This document shows positions 23,139 through 34,008 of a stretch of 64,000 bases of DNA, piece after piece; position 1 is the first letter of the stretch; the number at the start of each line of letters is the position of its first letter. Source of the DNA: Oasisia sp. SBJ-2009 (lineage: Eukaryota; Annelida; Polychaeta; Sabellida; Siboglinidae); the NCBI GenBank assembly GCA_964017155.1, contig OZ024865.1:11288509-11352508 (forward strand). The letters are read 5' to 3'. The position numbers were made by a program, and so were the translations under genes. The notes below the pieces were generated by a model, which saw only the letters and a list, made by a program, of their open reading frames with translations, was not told the origin of the DNA and made no database searches.

Positions 23139-23888
23139 TTAGCCATGTGGTGGAAACCTCATGTAGCTATTTCCTTGCTGTGACTGAACTTCACCGGGGT
23201 ACAGTTCACCATCATAGATAACAATGCACCAGTCCTTCACTGTTATGTCAAAGGCTTCATCTGCCCCTTCTTCATCCATCTCTGAGGCACCAACTTCATC
23301 TGTCTCCTTCACATCACTTCCAGTTCCAGTGGCTGGTAAATCTGTGCTCAATGGGTAAGCGACAGTTGCACCATTGTGGACATGGAAATGATGAACTGCC
23401 AATATGCCTTCAATGGCAGGAGCATCACTGAAGATCTGGTCAAGATTGAGTGTCGCATTCCTCTGTGCGATGTCTGCAGCTGACATCTCGAAGACCTCAA
23501 CTGTTGATTCAGGTGCATTGCACGCCAGCACAAATGATGCAGCATTATTCACGATGACCTTCCTGGTCTTCACAGCTGTCCACACATGTCGTTTGACAGA
23601 TCCCCCAATGCCATCAACAGGACCCTTTCCATGAGAAGTTGCAAAAAAGTTCCACAGAATCTTGATACCTTGCTTCTCGAGTGCATGGAGTGACGCTGCA
23701 ATGTAGTGGTTTTTGAATTGTGAAGACGGTCCATCGGACCAGATTGAGACACTCTTAACTGTTGCTGGGATGTCATCAAGCAGCCGGCTGACATACACCA
23801 CAAGTGTCTCCTTAGAATGTGTCAGGTTATCTGATGCAACAATCTTTGAGTGCAGTTTGCCAGAGTGACAAAATGCAACAGTGAACAA
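23139..23888 (-). pseudogene. DDE-like transposase fragment, left-arm copy (249 codons)
   Basis: This copy contains SIWSDGPSSQFKNHYIAASL, then ILWNFFATSHGKGPVDGIGG and SVKRHVW. An acidic linker follows (SEMDEEGADEAFDI), then DWCIVIYDGELYPGEV. It matches the 20-kb remnant in these blocks. A splice-like AG precedes it (CACCAAGTCAG), so it reads as an internal exon. The family's N terminus is absent, and the C-terminal domain (NWxWP region) seen at 20.7 kb is missing after SYMRF. Role: the family looks like an RNase-H-fold transposase, but that is inferred from motif shape. Alone it is unlikely to be active. Confidence 0.55.
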
Positions 23889-24904
23889 ACTGACTTGGTG
23901 ATGTGTGCAATTAGTTTTTGTTTTTTGTTAATTTATTTAGTCTGATTAGTCATCGTGACTGACGTTACGAATGTGACTGACGTTACAGATGTGACTGACG
24001 TGACTGATGTTACACATTTTGCACCCTCAGCATTTCCTACAAATACTTGGTGGGAGGATCTTGTTAATAATTAATCTATTGCTCCTTGTATCTAGTAGGA
24101 TAAAACTGAAAGGCAGCTTAAAAATTCAAAAATCTCTACAGCACAAACAAATAGTTGTTTTTGTGACTGACGGTACATATTTGATGTAAACATCTTCGGT
24201 ACAACGTTATGAGAAAAGTTCAAGGATCTATTTCTTAAGGTTTGGGATATCTTCAATTGAAGCCTTTAACCTTGTAATCAGCCATAAATATATTGAATCA
24301 GTCTTCACAACTATTCTGTAGAGCAGGTGGGAAAGCCTTTTAATATTATAACTTTTTGTGCCTTTTTAATCACATGATGTTATGTTGCTCAAAAAATGTT
24401 TTCGGGCAAATATATAAACTAAACCCTGTGAATCCATGATGTTCAATGCTTTCGCAAACCATCCCAATTGAGTTTTCTTCAAATATTAATACTTGTTTTT
24501 TTGGCCTGTGTCCTACTCATGATGGAATTGCCCTGAACCGTTTATGTGACATATGCCTCAATATATGTACAGAGAGAAAATAAAATGTAATTGGTCATAA
24601 TAAAACATTTATTTTTCGACCTGCTAAAACACAATTGTAAATTTGTTGGGACTTTGGCCCTATTGCAGAATCATGAATACGTGATACCATGATCAATTAG
24701 CATTAGAACGCAGTTAACCTGTGCCTTATTTAATGACAGGCTAGCTTGTGATTATGTAAACATTGCATCTGTGTGCGAGGTCGATGGCCCAGGTCGAGGG
24801 ACCGGTGGCAGCGTGAACGCTGTCCAAAACACTTGCCCCCTTTCTTCCAAGATTGCTTCCACTGCTGCTGGAATCAAAAGTGGTCATTAAGGGTTTGAAA
24901 CCAC

Positions 24905-24939
24905 TGTCACCGGCAAAGTGTTCCACTTTGCCGGTGACA
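24905..24939. repeat. Perfect 16-bp hairpin with 3-nt loop
   Basis: Arms TGTCACCGGCAAAGTG and CACTTTGCCGGTGACA are separated by TTC. The stem is GC-rich and perfect. It lies inside the spacer of the large inverted repeat. It could be an extruding cruciform, a small-RNA-like stem or chance. There is no T-run for a terminator. Confidence 0.85.
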
Positions 24940-24980
24940 ATGCTCATGGAAATCATGAATTTTAATCGATTATTATGATG

Positions 24981-24994
24981 GTTGCCATGGCAAC
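24981..24994. promoter_or_regulatory. Perfect X-box (RFX-type) palindrome
   Basis: GTTGCCATGGCAAC is the symmetric RFX-binding consensus. It is about 40 bp from the hairpin. No nearby transcription start is recognisable. Confidence 0.4.
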
Positions 24995-25454
24995 GCCGGC
25001 TTGTACTTGTGTTTGGCGATCTTGACTAATAATGAAAAGTGCCATTTTTCACGCAGTACAACCTGTTTGGGGCAAACATATACATGTGTTATGATTATGT
25101 GCATTTAGACAACTTGTCAGATATAAGTGCTTATCGAAACCACAACGTACAGCTATGTAAAATGCAAAACCTGTAAAATAACACATACGGCTTAAATTTG
25201 TGGGGAGTGTCTATTATCTGCACTACATAAATTGCTATGTCTATGATAGTGTGGTAAACTCAGGTAGATTAATTATTAACAAGATCCTCCCACCAAGTAT
25301 TTGTAGGAAATGCTGAGGGTGCAAAATGTGTAACATCAGTCACGTCAGTCACATCTGTAACGTCAGTCACATTCGTAACGTCTGTCACGATGACTAATCA
25401 GACTAAATAAATTAACAAAAAACAAAAACTAATTGCACACATCACCAAGTCAGT

Positions 25455-26204
25455 TTGTTCACTGTTGCATTTTGTCACTCTGGCAAACTGCACTCAAAGA
25501 TTGTTGCATCAGATAACCTGACACATTCTAAGGAGACACTTGTGGTGTATGTCAGCCGGCTGCTTGATGACATCCCAGCAACAGTTAAGAGTGTCTCAAT
25601 CTGGTCCGATGGACCGTCTTCACAATTCAAAAACCACTACATTGCAGCGTCACTCCATGCACTCGAGAAGCAAGGTATCAAGATTCTGTGGAACTTTTTT
25701 GCAACTTCTCATGGAAAGGGTCCTGTTGATGGCATTGGGGGATCTGTCAAACGACATGTGTGGACAGCTGTGAAGACCAGGAAGGTCATCGTGAATAATG
25801 CTGCATCATTTGTGCTGGCGTGCAATGCACCTGAATCAACAGTTGAGGTCTTCGAGATGTCAGCTGCAGACATCGCACAGAGGAATGCGACACTCAATCT
25901 TGACCAGATCTTCAGTGATGCTCCTGCCATTGAAGGCATATTGGCAGTTCATCATTTCCATGTCCACAATGGTGCAACTGTCGCTTACCCATTGAGCACA
26001 GATTTACCAGCCACTGGAACTGGAAGGGATGTGAAGGAGACAGATGAAGTTGGTGCCTCAGAGATGGATGAAGAAGGGGCAGATGAAGCCTTTGACATAA
26101 CAGTGAAGGACTGGTGCATTGTTATCTATGATGGTGAACTGTACCCCGGTGAAGTTCAGTCACAGCAAGGAAATAGCTACATGAGGTTTCTACCACATGG
26201 CTAA
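25455..26204 (+). pseudogene. DDE-like transposase fragment, right-arm copy (249 codons)
   Basis: A mirror copy of the 23139-23888 ORF, differing at two visible residues: GTGRDVK instead of GTGSDVK, and FLPHG instead of FPPHG. Both copies remain fully open despite being truncated at both ends. That fits a very young duplication better than selection. Divergently arranged copies like this could give complementary transcripts if read from outside. Confidence 0.55.
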
Positions 26205-26546
26205 ATCTGGAGGGTACTGAACAATTCCAAAGACAGAGGACAAAATCTTCTACACAAGGGATAAAATTAATCAAAAACTGGCAATCCCTATTCTTATCAA
26301 TGCAAGAGGGCTTTACAAATTCCCTGATTTCCCAAAGTGACAGTTGAAACCCATCAATTGGCTGACTTGATACCAATTGACCAGTGCCCACAGCCTGTTA
26401 TGTTATCTATTTTATAACAGCTGTGGTACATGACTTGAGTTCCTACTTTGCCATAGATAATCATGTATGTGGACAATTCCTGCATTAAGATTATCTACGC
26501 AAGCACCTTGTATCATTACCTTTTAAATGTTCATGCATGCTGATTA

Positions 26547-26796
26547 GAAATCTGCAGTGTTTTGAATAGATCAACAGTAATTTGAGTCATGTTTTAAGTT
26601 ACATTATAATCAAATCTAGCTTAGAACAGTTCTATATATTTAGTTTGACTCACAGTCCAAAGCTGTTAGCTAGATTGTTCAGAGTTGTAATATAGTAGCA
26701 GTATATCAAAATGTAGTCAAACCGTAACGTCACTCACGTGTAACGTCAGTCATGCACATTTACATAAGTTTCTTGGTAACAAAATATTATTTTGTA
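26547..26796. other. Short unique segment with two GTAACGTCA motifs
   Basis: GTAACGTCACTCAC and GTAACGTCAGTCAT lie back to back at about 26730-26755, just before repeat A begins. Confidence 0.6.
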
Positions 26797-27598
26797 TAGG
26801 CTTGGGCAAGGATTTTTCACTCAAATTAACCATATTGCTACATGACTTACACATAGAAATATTAACCGTTGTGGAATACAATTTACATGCATAAACACGT
26901 CATTATGTTGTCTCTTTGTACAGCAAATTTCGTTCTTGTTCCTCAAATATAACGCGTTCAGTAGCATTTTAGAACGACCCCCTACTTAACAAAAATCGGC
27001 CTGTTGCGACACGCTGCCTGTGCTAAGATGCTATGTTGTTACGCTAGCGCGAGCGCCTCATCGCGTTTACCATCCGGGTGAAAAGTTAAGCATAAAATAA
27101 GCTTTCTTCTCAAACGTTGTGCCGTGTCAATTTTTGACCAATTCAATCAGGATAAAGCTTATTTTAAAGACAAATTATTGCTTTATCGATTGGTGATACA
27201 TACACACTACGCTGAATTAATAAGAAATCATCCGCTAAAACGCAACTAAACATGACAACTTATGTCATGGTCGTATTTCGTGAGCAACGTCGCCGTTCCG
27301 CATCAGATCGCGTAGTGTGTGGTACCATTCGATCCGTCGTGAAATTTGCTATCCAGTACATATCATTTTATGAATATAACATTTGATTTGGGAGGGCGCA
27401 TGCCTTTGAAAGCTGGTGGTACTTTTCCCCCGAGTCGCGACACTTCGATCGAGTCTTCGGCAGATCGCCGCACGCGTTAGTAATAAGTCGCTAATGTCGT
27501 ATTCCACACGTTTGTTAGCAATTTCTAAACATCGCGGCACATAACGGCTACCAGTTGTCTCATGATCAACGTACTGCATTTTATTGATAATTTATAGC
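26797..27598. repeat. Repeat A, copy 1 (left part)
   Basis: Begins TAGGCTTGGGCAAGGATTTT and matches 56168-56964 closely. It is interrupted by the hAT element after TTTATAGC and resumes at 36389-36593. The full unit is about 1.0 kb with no visible TIR or ORF. Confidence 0.9.
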
Positions 27599-27972
27599 CA
27601 GTGCCGTAACAAGTACTCTAGAAAAGTAACTAAGTAAAAGTAAAAGTAACCCACCAAAAAACTACTTAAGTACAAGTAAAAGTTACTTAAGTAAAAGTAA
27701 CTTTTCAAAAACCTACTTAAGTAAAAGTAGAAAGTAGTTGGCCGGATGCTCAAATTATGAAGTTAATTCCACATAATTTGAATCGTATAAGTGAACGTTC
27801 ATTTAAGGTCTTCCAGTTCCTCTGTTGCTGGTCTATACAAAGGTCCTGATAAGTGGAATACACGTTAATGAGAAGTATTGCCTTTGATCCTCGGCAGTGT
27901 CACTTGCCAGTGTGCAATGTAACAAGATTCACAGCCAAAATCATACATCTACAAAAGTAACATCACTGTTTT

Positions 27973-30900
27973 CATCATCGTGCTGTCGGTCGCGAAGCGA
28001 CAAAGACTGCTTCCATCACTTGACTCTTGCTCTCCATTTGTCTCTCTGCTGTGAGAGTGATGTCCATGAGTCGATCTTTATGTCTCTCATCTTTAGGTTT
28101 CTCTTGATGGTATCTTTGAACCGGAGACGAGGGCGCCCTCTCTTTCTCTGACCAGAAGACAGTTGAGAGTAGAGAACCTGCTTCGGTAGCCTGTCTGGTG
28201 ACATCCTCATGAGGTGTCCAGTCCACCGGAGATTCTTTCTGATCAGAAGATCTTCCATAGATGGCAGCCCTGTTCGTTCTAGTATTTCCTTGTTTGTCAC
28301 TTTGTCCATCCAGGTTATCCTCATGATCGAACGCAGATGTCGCATCATGAAGGCATGTAGCTTTTTAACCTGTCGTCTGTACACTGTCCAGGCCTCAGCT
28401 CCGTATAGGAGGGTGGACAGCACAATTGCACGGTATATCTTGCCTTTAACCCGCATGGACACATGGTGGTTGTTCCAGAGTCTCTGGCGTAGTCGGCCGA
28501 AAGATGCACTAGCCTTGGCCATCCTCCTCTGTATTTCGTCGTCAATGCATCCGTCACTTGATATAGTGCTTCCGAGGTAGGTGAATTCTAGAACAGAGTT
28601 CAGCTTGTTTCCATCAACCATGATATCCTCCTCTCGGGTTCTTGTAGAGTTGGATTGGTACAGCACCTCGGTCTTCTTGATGTTAATCTTCAGGCCGAAC
28701 TTCTTTGACGCATCGGAGAAAGCATCCACTATTTTCTGCATCTCTTCAGCAGAGTGTGCAACCAGTGCACTGTCATCTGCGAATAGCAGCTCTCTCATCA
28801 GTATCCGAGTAGTCTTGGTCTTTGCTCTGAAGTGTGCGACGTTGAATAGGTCAGCGTTCTGTCTGGACTGTATGTAGATGCCATCCCCCATGTCTCGGAA
28901 AGCCTCGTCGAGCATTGCTGATAGGAAGATGGAGAAGAGCGTGGGGGCCAGTACACAACCTTGCTTGACCCCATTTGTGACACTGAACGATTCCGAGACT
29001 TCTCCTTCAACACTAACTTTTGCCATCATTCCAGTATGTAGTGCCTCGATCATTGTTGTGAACTTCTCTGGGCAGCCATACTTTCTCAGTAGCTGCCATA
29101 GCCCGGTCCTCCCAACTGTATCAAACGCCTTGCTGAAGTCGACAAATACCATGTACAGTGGTCGGTCCTGCTCAATGCACTTTTCTTGTAGTTGTCGGAG
29201 ACAAAATATCATATCCACGGTGCTCCGGTTACCTCTGAAGCCACATTGTGTCTCCGGAACTACCTCTGGTGTTATGTGAGTAGATAGTCTGTTGAGGAGG
29301 ATCCTCGCGAAGATCTTGCCTGCTATGGAAAGAAGAGAGATTCCTCTATAGTTCCCACAGTCTGTTCGATCACCTTTCTTGTAGATGGTTACAATGCTTG
29401 CATCCTTCCATGCTTGTGGTACAGAACCCACCTCCCAGGCATTGGTGATTAGTTGGTGCAGTCTGCTGAACAGATTTTCTCCTCCGTGCTTCCATACTTC
29501 TGCAGGAATTCCATCTCCTCCAGGTGCTTTGCCATCTTTCAGGCCGGCGATTGCTCTAGCCATCTCATCCATAGTTGGAATCTCATCGAGGCTTGTCTTG
29601 ATAATGCGCTGCGGGATGTTGTCCAGAGCTTCGTGATCTATGTCGCCAGGGACGTTGAGTAGCTTCTGGAAGTGTTCACTCCATCTTGCCACAACTCTCT
29701 TGCTGTCAGAGAAGGTCTCCATTCCATCTGATGATTTCAGTTGAACAGATCCCTTCTTTTTGGGACCCCACACTTCCTTCAGCCCATTGTAGAAGCCCTT
29801 CATGTTGTTACTGTCAGCAGCTCTCTGCAGCTCCACTGCCTTCCTTTCCCACCAGTCTGACTTCAGTGCACGCGTGTGTTTTTGTAGCAATCTGCAGGCA
29901 TCTTTGTATGCTGCAGTGGTGGACCTGGTGCTCCTGGTTTGCAACACTCTCTGGTGGGCTTGGTCTCTTCTGTTCATAAGAGTCTGTAGCTCCTGGTCGT
30001 TGGGGTCGAACCAGTCCTGGTCTTTTCTGTCTGGCTTGCCAAGATATGTCTTGGCTGTGTTGTACACGACCTGCTGCAGAGCAGCCCATTCCTCATCTGG
30101 TGTTGAGTTTTCCTTCTCCTCCCATTGGGCGAGAGCACTGTCTATCTCCTGCTCAAAACTCTCCCTATGGCTGGTGGTACTTAGTTTTGCAATGTTCAGC
30201 TTGGTCGGCTTACTTGTCCCTTGCCTGTTGTGCTTTTGTCGTATTCTGAAAGCCACTTTTGACCTCAGCATCTGGTGATCAGTCCAGCAGTTTGCTCCAC
30301 GCATGACTCGGGTACTGTGGATGTCCATCTTATCCCGACACCTCGTGATGATGAAGTCGATCATATGCCAATGTTTCGAACGAGGATGCATCCAGGTGGT
30401 CTTGCGTTCATCCTTCTGCTTGAACATGGTGTTCGTCACTATCAGTTCGAACTCAGAGCACAGAGCCAGTAGAAGCTCGCCATTGGAGTTGCATTTCCCA
30501 ATCCCATGTTTGCCCATGACCAAGGGCCACTTGTCATTTTCTCTTCCTATCCTCGCATTGAAGTCTCCTATCAGCAGTAGCTTATCTGTACGAGGGATGC
30601 CACTGAGCACACTTGCCAGCTGGTTGTAGAAGGCCTCCTTGTTTTCATCTGGGTTTGTCATTGTTGGAGCGTACACGCTGATAATTGTAGCAAAGTTGTC
30701 CTTGCTCAGAGGTAGTCTCATCGTCATGATTCTGTCACTTACTGGCCGTGGCATTTCTGTCAGCTTTGTGACGATATCCTTCTTGATAGCAAAGCCCACT
30801 CCTGCCTCCCTTCTTTCTCCTTCCGGTTTGCCACTCCAGAAGAAAGAGTATTCCAAGTCGTCGAGACTACCAGACTCTGAGAACCTTGTTTCACATAGGG

Positions 30901-31494
30901 CGGCGATGTCGATGTTGTATTTGGCAAGTTCCATTGCGACTAGTGCCGTACGTCTTTCTGGTCGGTTAGCTCCATCTCGGTCGAGGAGAGTCCTGACGTT
31001 CCATTGTCCAATTGTCAGTAGTTGTCTTCTTTGTCTTCTTCTTCCTAGCTGATTTTCCACTGTCGACGGAAGATGAGGTCGAGCAGCGCGGTCCTTGGTA
31101 ACCCGGGCGACGGCCGATCCGGTATGGAGTTTCATACAGTTGTACATTTCATGGAAGCTGCTTGCAAAAAGTGTTGAAGTGCCGCTTGCTTTTGCAAGTT
31201 ACTAGCGACACTCTCTCGGGGAACAAATAGAGGTCTCACACCGGCAAGAACATGTCAAGACAGGCGCAAACTATTTGTCCCTGCAGTGGCTGGTCGAGAG
31301 ATGTTGGGAGTTCCATACATCAACCGCCCTTGATGCTGCCACAGTGACATGGTTTTCTGTTTAGGGTTTGCTCCCTTAGCCTTCGGTTCTGACAAGAACC
31401 TGTACCACAAGGCAGTGGTTTACAACTTTGCATGGCAGGGGCGTCAAACTCCCTGAGTTGTTGCAGTACCTGGGGTACTGCAACACCTGCATAC
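27973..31494 (-). mobile_element. Full-length non-LTR retrotransposon nested in the hAT element
   Basis: It is bounded by a 9-bp direct repeat CACTGTTTT (27964-27972 and 31495-31503), a plausible target duplication. On the minus strand: 5' UTR of about 350 bp, one long ORF, then a short 3' UTR ending GACAGCACGATGATG. The 3' region has the self-complementary GTCGCTTCGCGAC. Size and one-ORF layout fit an RTE-like LINE. Confidence 0.75.
28016..31147 (-). CDS. LINE endonuclease-reverse transcriptase, intact 1,043-codon ORF
   Basis: An apurinic-type endonuclease domain lies at about residues 45-295: WNVRTL 50-54, CETRFS 85-90 (catalytic Glu), GDFNARIG 194-201, and WTDHQM with the catalytic His near 291. 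The reverse transcriptase domain lies at about 530-800: GNYRGISLL, FVDFSKAFD 668-676 (first Asp), GVKQGCVLAP 726-735 and FADD 789-792. The C-terminal part has LRWTGHLMRM and GQRKRGRPRLR, typical of RTE/BovB-like and related LINE proteins. No Cys-rich finger is seen. No stop or shift is visible, so the protein may be active; it would nick target DNA and copy its own RNA into the site. Clade is tentative. All plus-strand ORFs across it are antisense shadows. Confidence 0.92.
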   Translation of the reverse strand: MYNCMKLHTGSAVARVTKDRAARPHLPSTVENQLGRRRQRRQLLTIGQWNVRTLLDRDGANRPERRTALVAMELAKYNIDIAALCETRFSESGSLDDLEYSFFWSGKPEGERREAGVGFAIKKDIVTKLTEMPRPVSDRIMTMRLPLSKDNFATIISVYAPTMTNPDENKEAFYNQLASVLSGIPRTDKLLLIGDFNARIGRENDKWPLVMGKHGIGKCNSNGELLLALCSEFELIVTNTMFKQKDERKTTWMHPRSKHWHMIDFIITRCRDKMDIHSTRVMRGANCWTDHQMLRSKVAFRIRQKHNRQGTSKPTKLNIAKLSTTSHRESFEQEIDSALAQWEEKENSTPDEEWAALQQVVYNTAKTYLGKPDRKDQDWFDPNDQELQTLMNRRDQAHQRVLQTRSTRSTTAAYKDACRLLQKHTRALKSDWWERKAVELQRAADSNNMKGFYNGLKEVWGPKKKGSVQLKSSDGMETFSDSKRVVARWSEHFQKLLNVPGDIDHEALDNIPQRIIKTSLDEIPTMDEMARAIAGLKDGKAPGGDGIPAEVWKHGGENLFSRLHQLITNAWEVGSVPQAWKDASIVTIYKKGDRTDCGNYRGISLLSIAGKIFARILLNRLSTHITPEVVPETQCGFRGNRSTVDMIFCLRQLQEKCIEQDRPLYMVFVDFSKAFDTVGRTGLWQLLRKYGCPEKFTTMIEALHTGMMAKVSVEGEVSESFSVTNGVKQGCVLAPTLFSIFLSAMLDEAFRDMGDGIYIQSRQNADLFNVAHFRAKTKTTRILMRELLFADDSALVAHSAEEMQKIVDAFSDASKKFGLKINIKKTEVLYQSNSTRTREEDIMVDGNKLNSVLEFTYLGSTISSDGCIDDEIQRRMAKASASFGRLRQRLWNNHHVSMRVKGKIYRAIVLSTLLYGAEAWTVYRRQVKKLHAFMMRHLRSIMRITWMDKVTNKEILERTGLPSMEDLLIRKNLRWTGHLMRMSPDRLPKQVLYSQLSSGQRKRGRPRLRFKDTIKRNLKMRDIKIDSWTSLSQQRDKWRARVK

Positions 31495-31740
31495 CACTGT
31501 TTTATTGTCGAACAAACCCAACATTATAATTTTATATACATACATATATCACAAATAGAAACCCGACACCAATTCACAGTTCATAAATGCATTGCACATT
31601 CACATGTAAAAACAGAAAATCTAAGAAATATATATACAAAAGCAATCATAATTATTATAGTGGTGGAGGCAATCACATAAAGTGGTAACAAAATATATTG
31701 AAAAAAATTACTTTGGAAAAACATTTCCTGAAAATAGCTA

Positions 31741-32110
31741 AAGTACTACATATAGCCACAACATTTCATTGGAAAACATATTGCACACAAAAATCAAACA
31801 AAAGTATTTAAATAAAGCCAGTAATGAATAATAATAACATTTACCATGGTAAAGTTAATCAAACGGCATGTTGCAATATACTACATGCATTCAAAAATGA
31901 TTGCACAAAACACTTCTTGAAGAAACAATCAAACAGAAGTATATAAATAAAACCTTTCAAAAAAAGTCAAAGCTCTAAACAAATGCAATCCAAAAACATG
32001 TTGCAATTCACTACATGCAGTCAAAAATTATTGCACAAGGCACTTCCTGAAGAAACAATCAAACAGAAGTATTTAAATAAAGCCTGTCAATAAAAATCAC
32101 ATCTACCATG
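31741..32110. repeat. Three degenerate subrepeats of about 130 bp
   Basis: AGTATTTAAATAAAGCC (variants at about 31803, 31939 and 32068) is preceded each time by TTGCACA...CAATCAAACA. It lies in the 3' end of the hAT element next to the transposase stop codon. Confidence 0.7.
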
Positions 32111-32596
32111 GTAAAGTCACATCTACCAAGAAGTTTAGTCGAGGAATGCTTTATTCAGCTTCAGCAGAAGTTGGTCCTCGAATGTGCTGTCACCTATGCA
32201 GGCACGTCTTGGCGTAAATATCAGGCCTGCCGCACTGAACAGACGCTCGCAGGCTGCGCTAGCAGGCAGTGGCGTGTTCATCTCGACAAACAGTGCCTTC
32301 AGCTGCGGCCAGGCATCCAGTGCTGACAGGTGCCTTTGGGGTGCGAGCCTACCTGCAGACAGGTACTGGTCCAGCTGTTCCGTTGTTGTTTGTGTCCTCC
32401 GGTGGCAAGGGGCGAAGAACTGGTCCTCATCGTCCTCTTCACTGACGGAGAGGTCTCTGTCCGGCTGCGCTTCCTCACACAACTTCTGCTGGATGTACTG
32501 CAGCCCTACAACCAGAATACCATAAATAAATGGACAAACTCAAATCAAACGAAACTATGAAAAAAGTGTAGCCACAATTCTCCATTCTTTCTCCTA

Positions 32597-32741
32597 CAAA
32601 CAAACAAACAAACAAACAAACAAACAAACAAACAAACAAACAAACAAACAAACAAACAAACAAACAAACAAACAAACAAACAAACAAACAAACAAACAAA
32701 CAAACACATACAAACAAACAAACAAACAAACAAACAAACAA
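32597..32741. repeat. (CAAA)n microsatellite
   Basis: About 36 units of CAAA/AAAC with one CACATA interruption. It sits in the last intron of the hAT transposase. The Val-Cys-Leu-Phe ORFs read across it on the minus strand are artefacts. Confidence 0.97.
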
Positions 32742-33296
32742 ATAACCATGCCCTACAAACGAAAACATGTTATTCTGTTTGCATTCACAAACCATCAACA
32801 CAAATACGTACGTGTTTATTTTCTTAACCATAGACCAATGTTTAGAATGTTCACATACCTGACTCTAGCACGGCTGCGTCCGACGTCCAAGTCGACGCAA
32901 ATGTGGGGTGCAGTATGGCTGCAGCAATGGCCTGTTTGTCTCCAAATGTGCTGCAGAATCTCTTGCGAATGCCGGCCAGCAGGGCGTCAATCAGTGGGAT
33001 GCAGGCCGTGGCCTTCTCCCGTCTCTTTTGCAGTTTCTCCAGCAGTGCTGACAGGGTTGGCAGGAGGTAGCCCAGGTAGGCCTTCTTCTCCGACTGAAGG
33101 ATATTCAGGGCCTGCGCGACATGCTTCATGGTTATGGAGTACTCTTCTAAGAACCCAAGCTCGGCTGATTTCAACCTGAAAACAACATCATGATATTACA
33201 CACATGGTCACAAACCTACAACCAGGATTTTACCTGTCTGCAACACACATCAGTAGATGCTCTGTAAATCTGGAAGAAAGGTTAAGCATAAATATA

Positions 33297-33560
33297 TGAT
33301 ATAATAATAATAATAAACTCTATTTTTACACTGGTATCCAGAGTATAATTGTGTGTACACACTACAAAGTCATCAATAAAACAATATAAATCATGTATAC
33401 ACAAATAAAAATTATTGTAAAGAAAATGACTTAAATAAAATGTATAATTTAAACAAATTAATATTCATAATAACACGATATTAAATAAATAATTCTTAAA
33501 TTCATATAGCAGCCAACAGTCAAATAACATTAAAATAAGATTTGACACTTTTTGAAATGT
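33297..33560 (-). mobile_element. Probable LINE or SINE 3' fragment with (TTA)n tail
   Basis: On the minus strand a short AT-rich segment ends in TATTATTATTATTAT (33303-33317), the tail style of the CR1/L2-type LINEs elsewhere in this window. No coding part remains. Confidence 0.3.
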
Positions 33561-34008
33561 TAAGGCACGATTTAAATATGTTCTGGCACATGTTAGTGTG
33601 CACACAGAGTAATAGATCAAGCTAAATAATTAAAGTTTGTAAATTAATACACTGCATAGTAGTTGTGGTCTTTGAGAATGTACTCACTTCGCAATGTCAA
33701 ATTCATTGCACACCGTGTGCAGTGCCTCCTCCCCTTTCTCCTTTACAATGCGGACAAGACGCTCCACCGCCATGAATACCGAATTCCACCTTGTTGGCAC
33801 AGGGCGAATGACCATCAGGCCGCAGGTGTCCTGAATGGTTTCAACTGCCAGGGCTGATCTTCCGGCCTTGTTCCAGATCGCCTGGCACTTTCCAAATGTC
33901 GACCTGGACAACTTCTTGTATGCGGTGTTGTCTTCCGCATGCTGTGCGTCAGTGGTGCATACCAGGTTCAGCGAGTGGCAGGCACATCTCTGATGACCCG
34001 GCAGCCGC

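Larger units (their letters stand above)
24079..25264. other. Spacer of the inverted repeat
   Basis: AT-rich, with a TGACTGACGGTACAT variant of the repeated motif at about 24163, a short hairpin (24905-24939) and an X-box palindrome (24981-24994). No credible ORF: the 71-codon minus frame at 24741-24956 overlaps the hairpin. Confidence 0.6.
22797..26546. repeat. Large inverted repeat: two 1,282-bp arms around a 1,186-bp spacer
   Basis: The left arm is 22797-24078 and the right arm 25265-26546. Each runs from TAATCAGCATGCATG outside to GATTAATTATTAACAAGATC inside. They are equal in length with only a handful of differences seen by eye: one base in a GTAACGTC motif, and two residue changes between the encoded ORFs (S/R and P/L). 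Such identity implies recent duplication or ongoing gene conversion. Outside the arms similarity ends abruptly. Confidence 0.95.

Noticed and set aside
24741..24956. 71-codon minus ORF in the palindrome spacer
   Set aside because: It overlaps the perfect hairpin, and its residues there follow from the inverted repeat.
28209..31052. Several plus-strand ORFs of 70-158 codons
   Set aside because: All lie antisense to the intact LINE ORF and have no domain of their own.
32545..32831. Val-Cys-Leu-Phe repeat protein on the minus strand
   Set aside because: It is a translation of the (CAAA)n microsatellite in a transposase intron.
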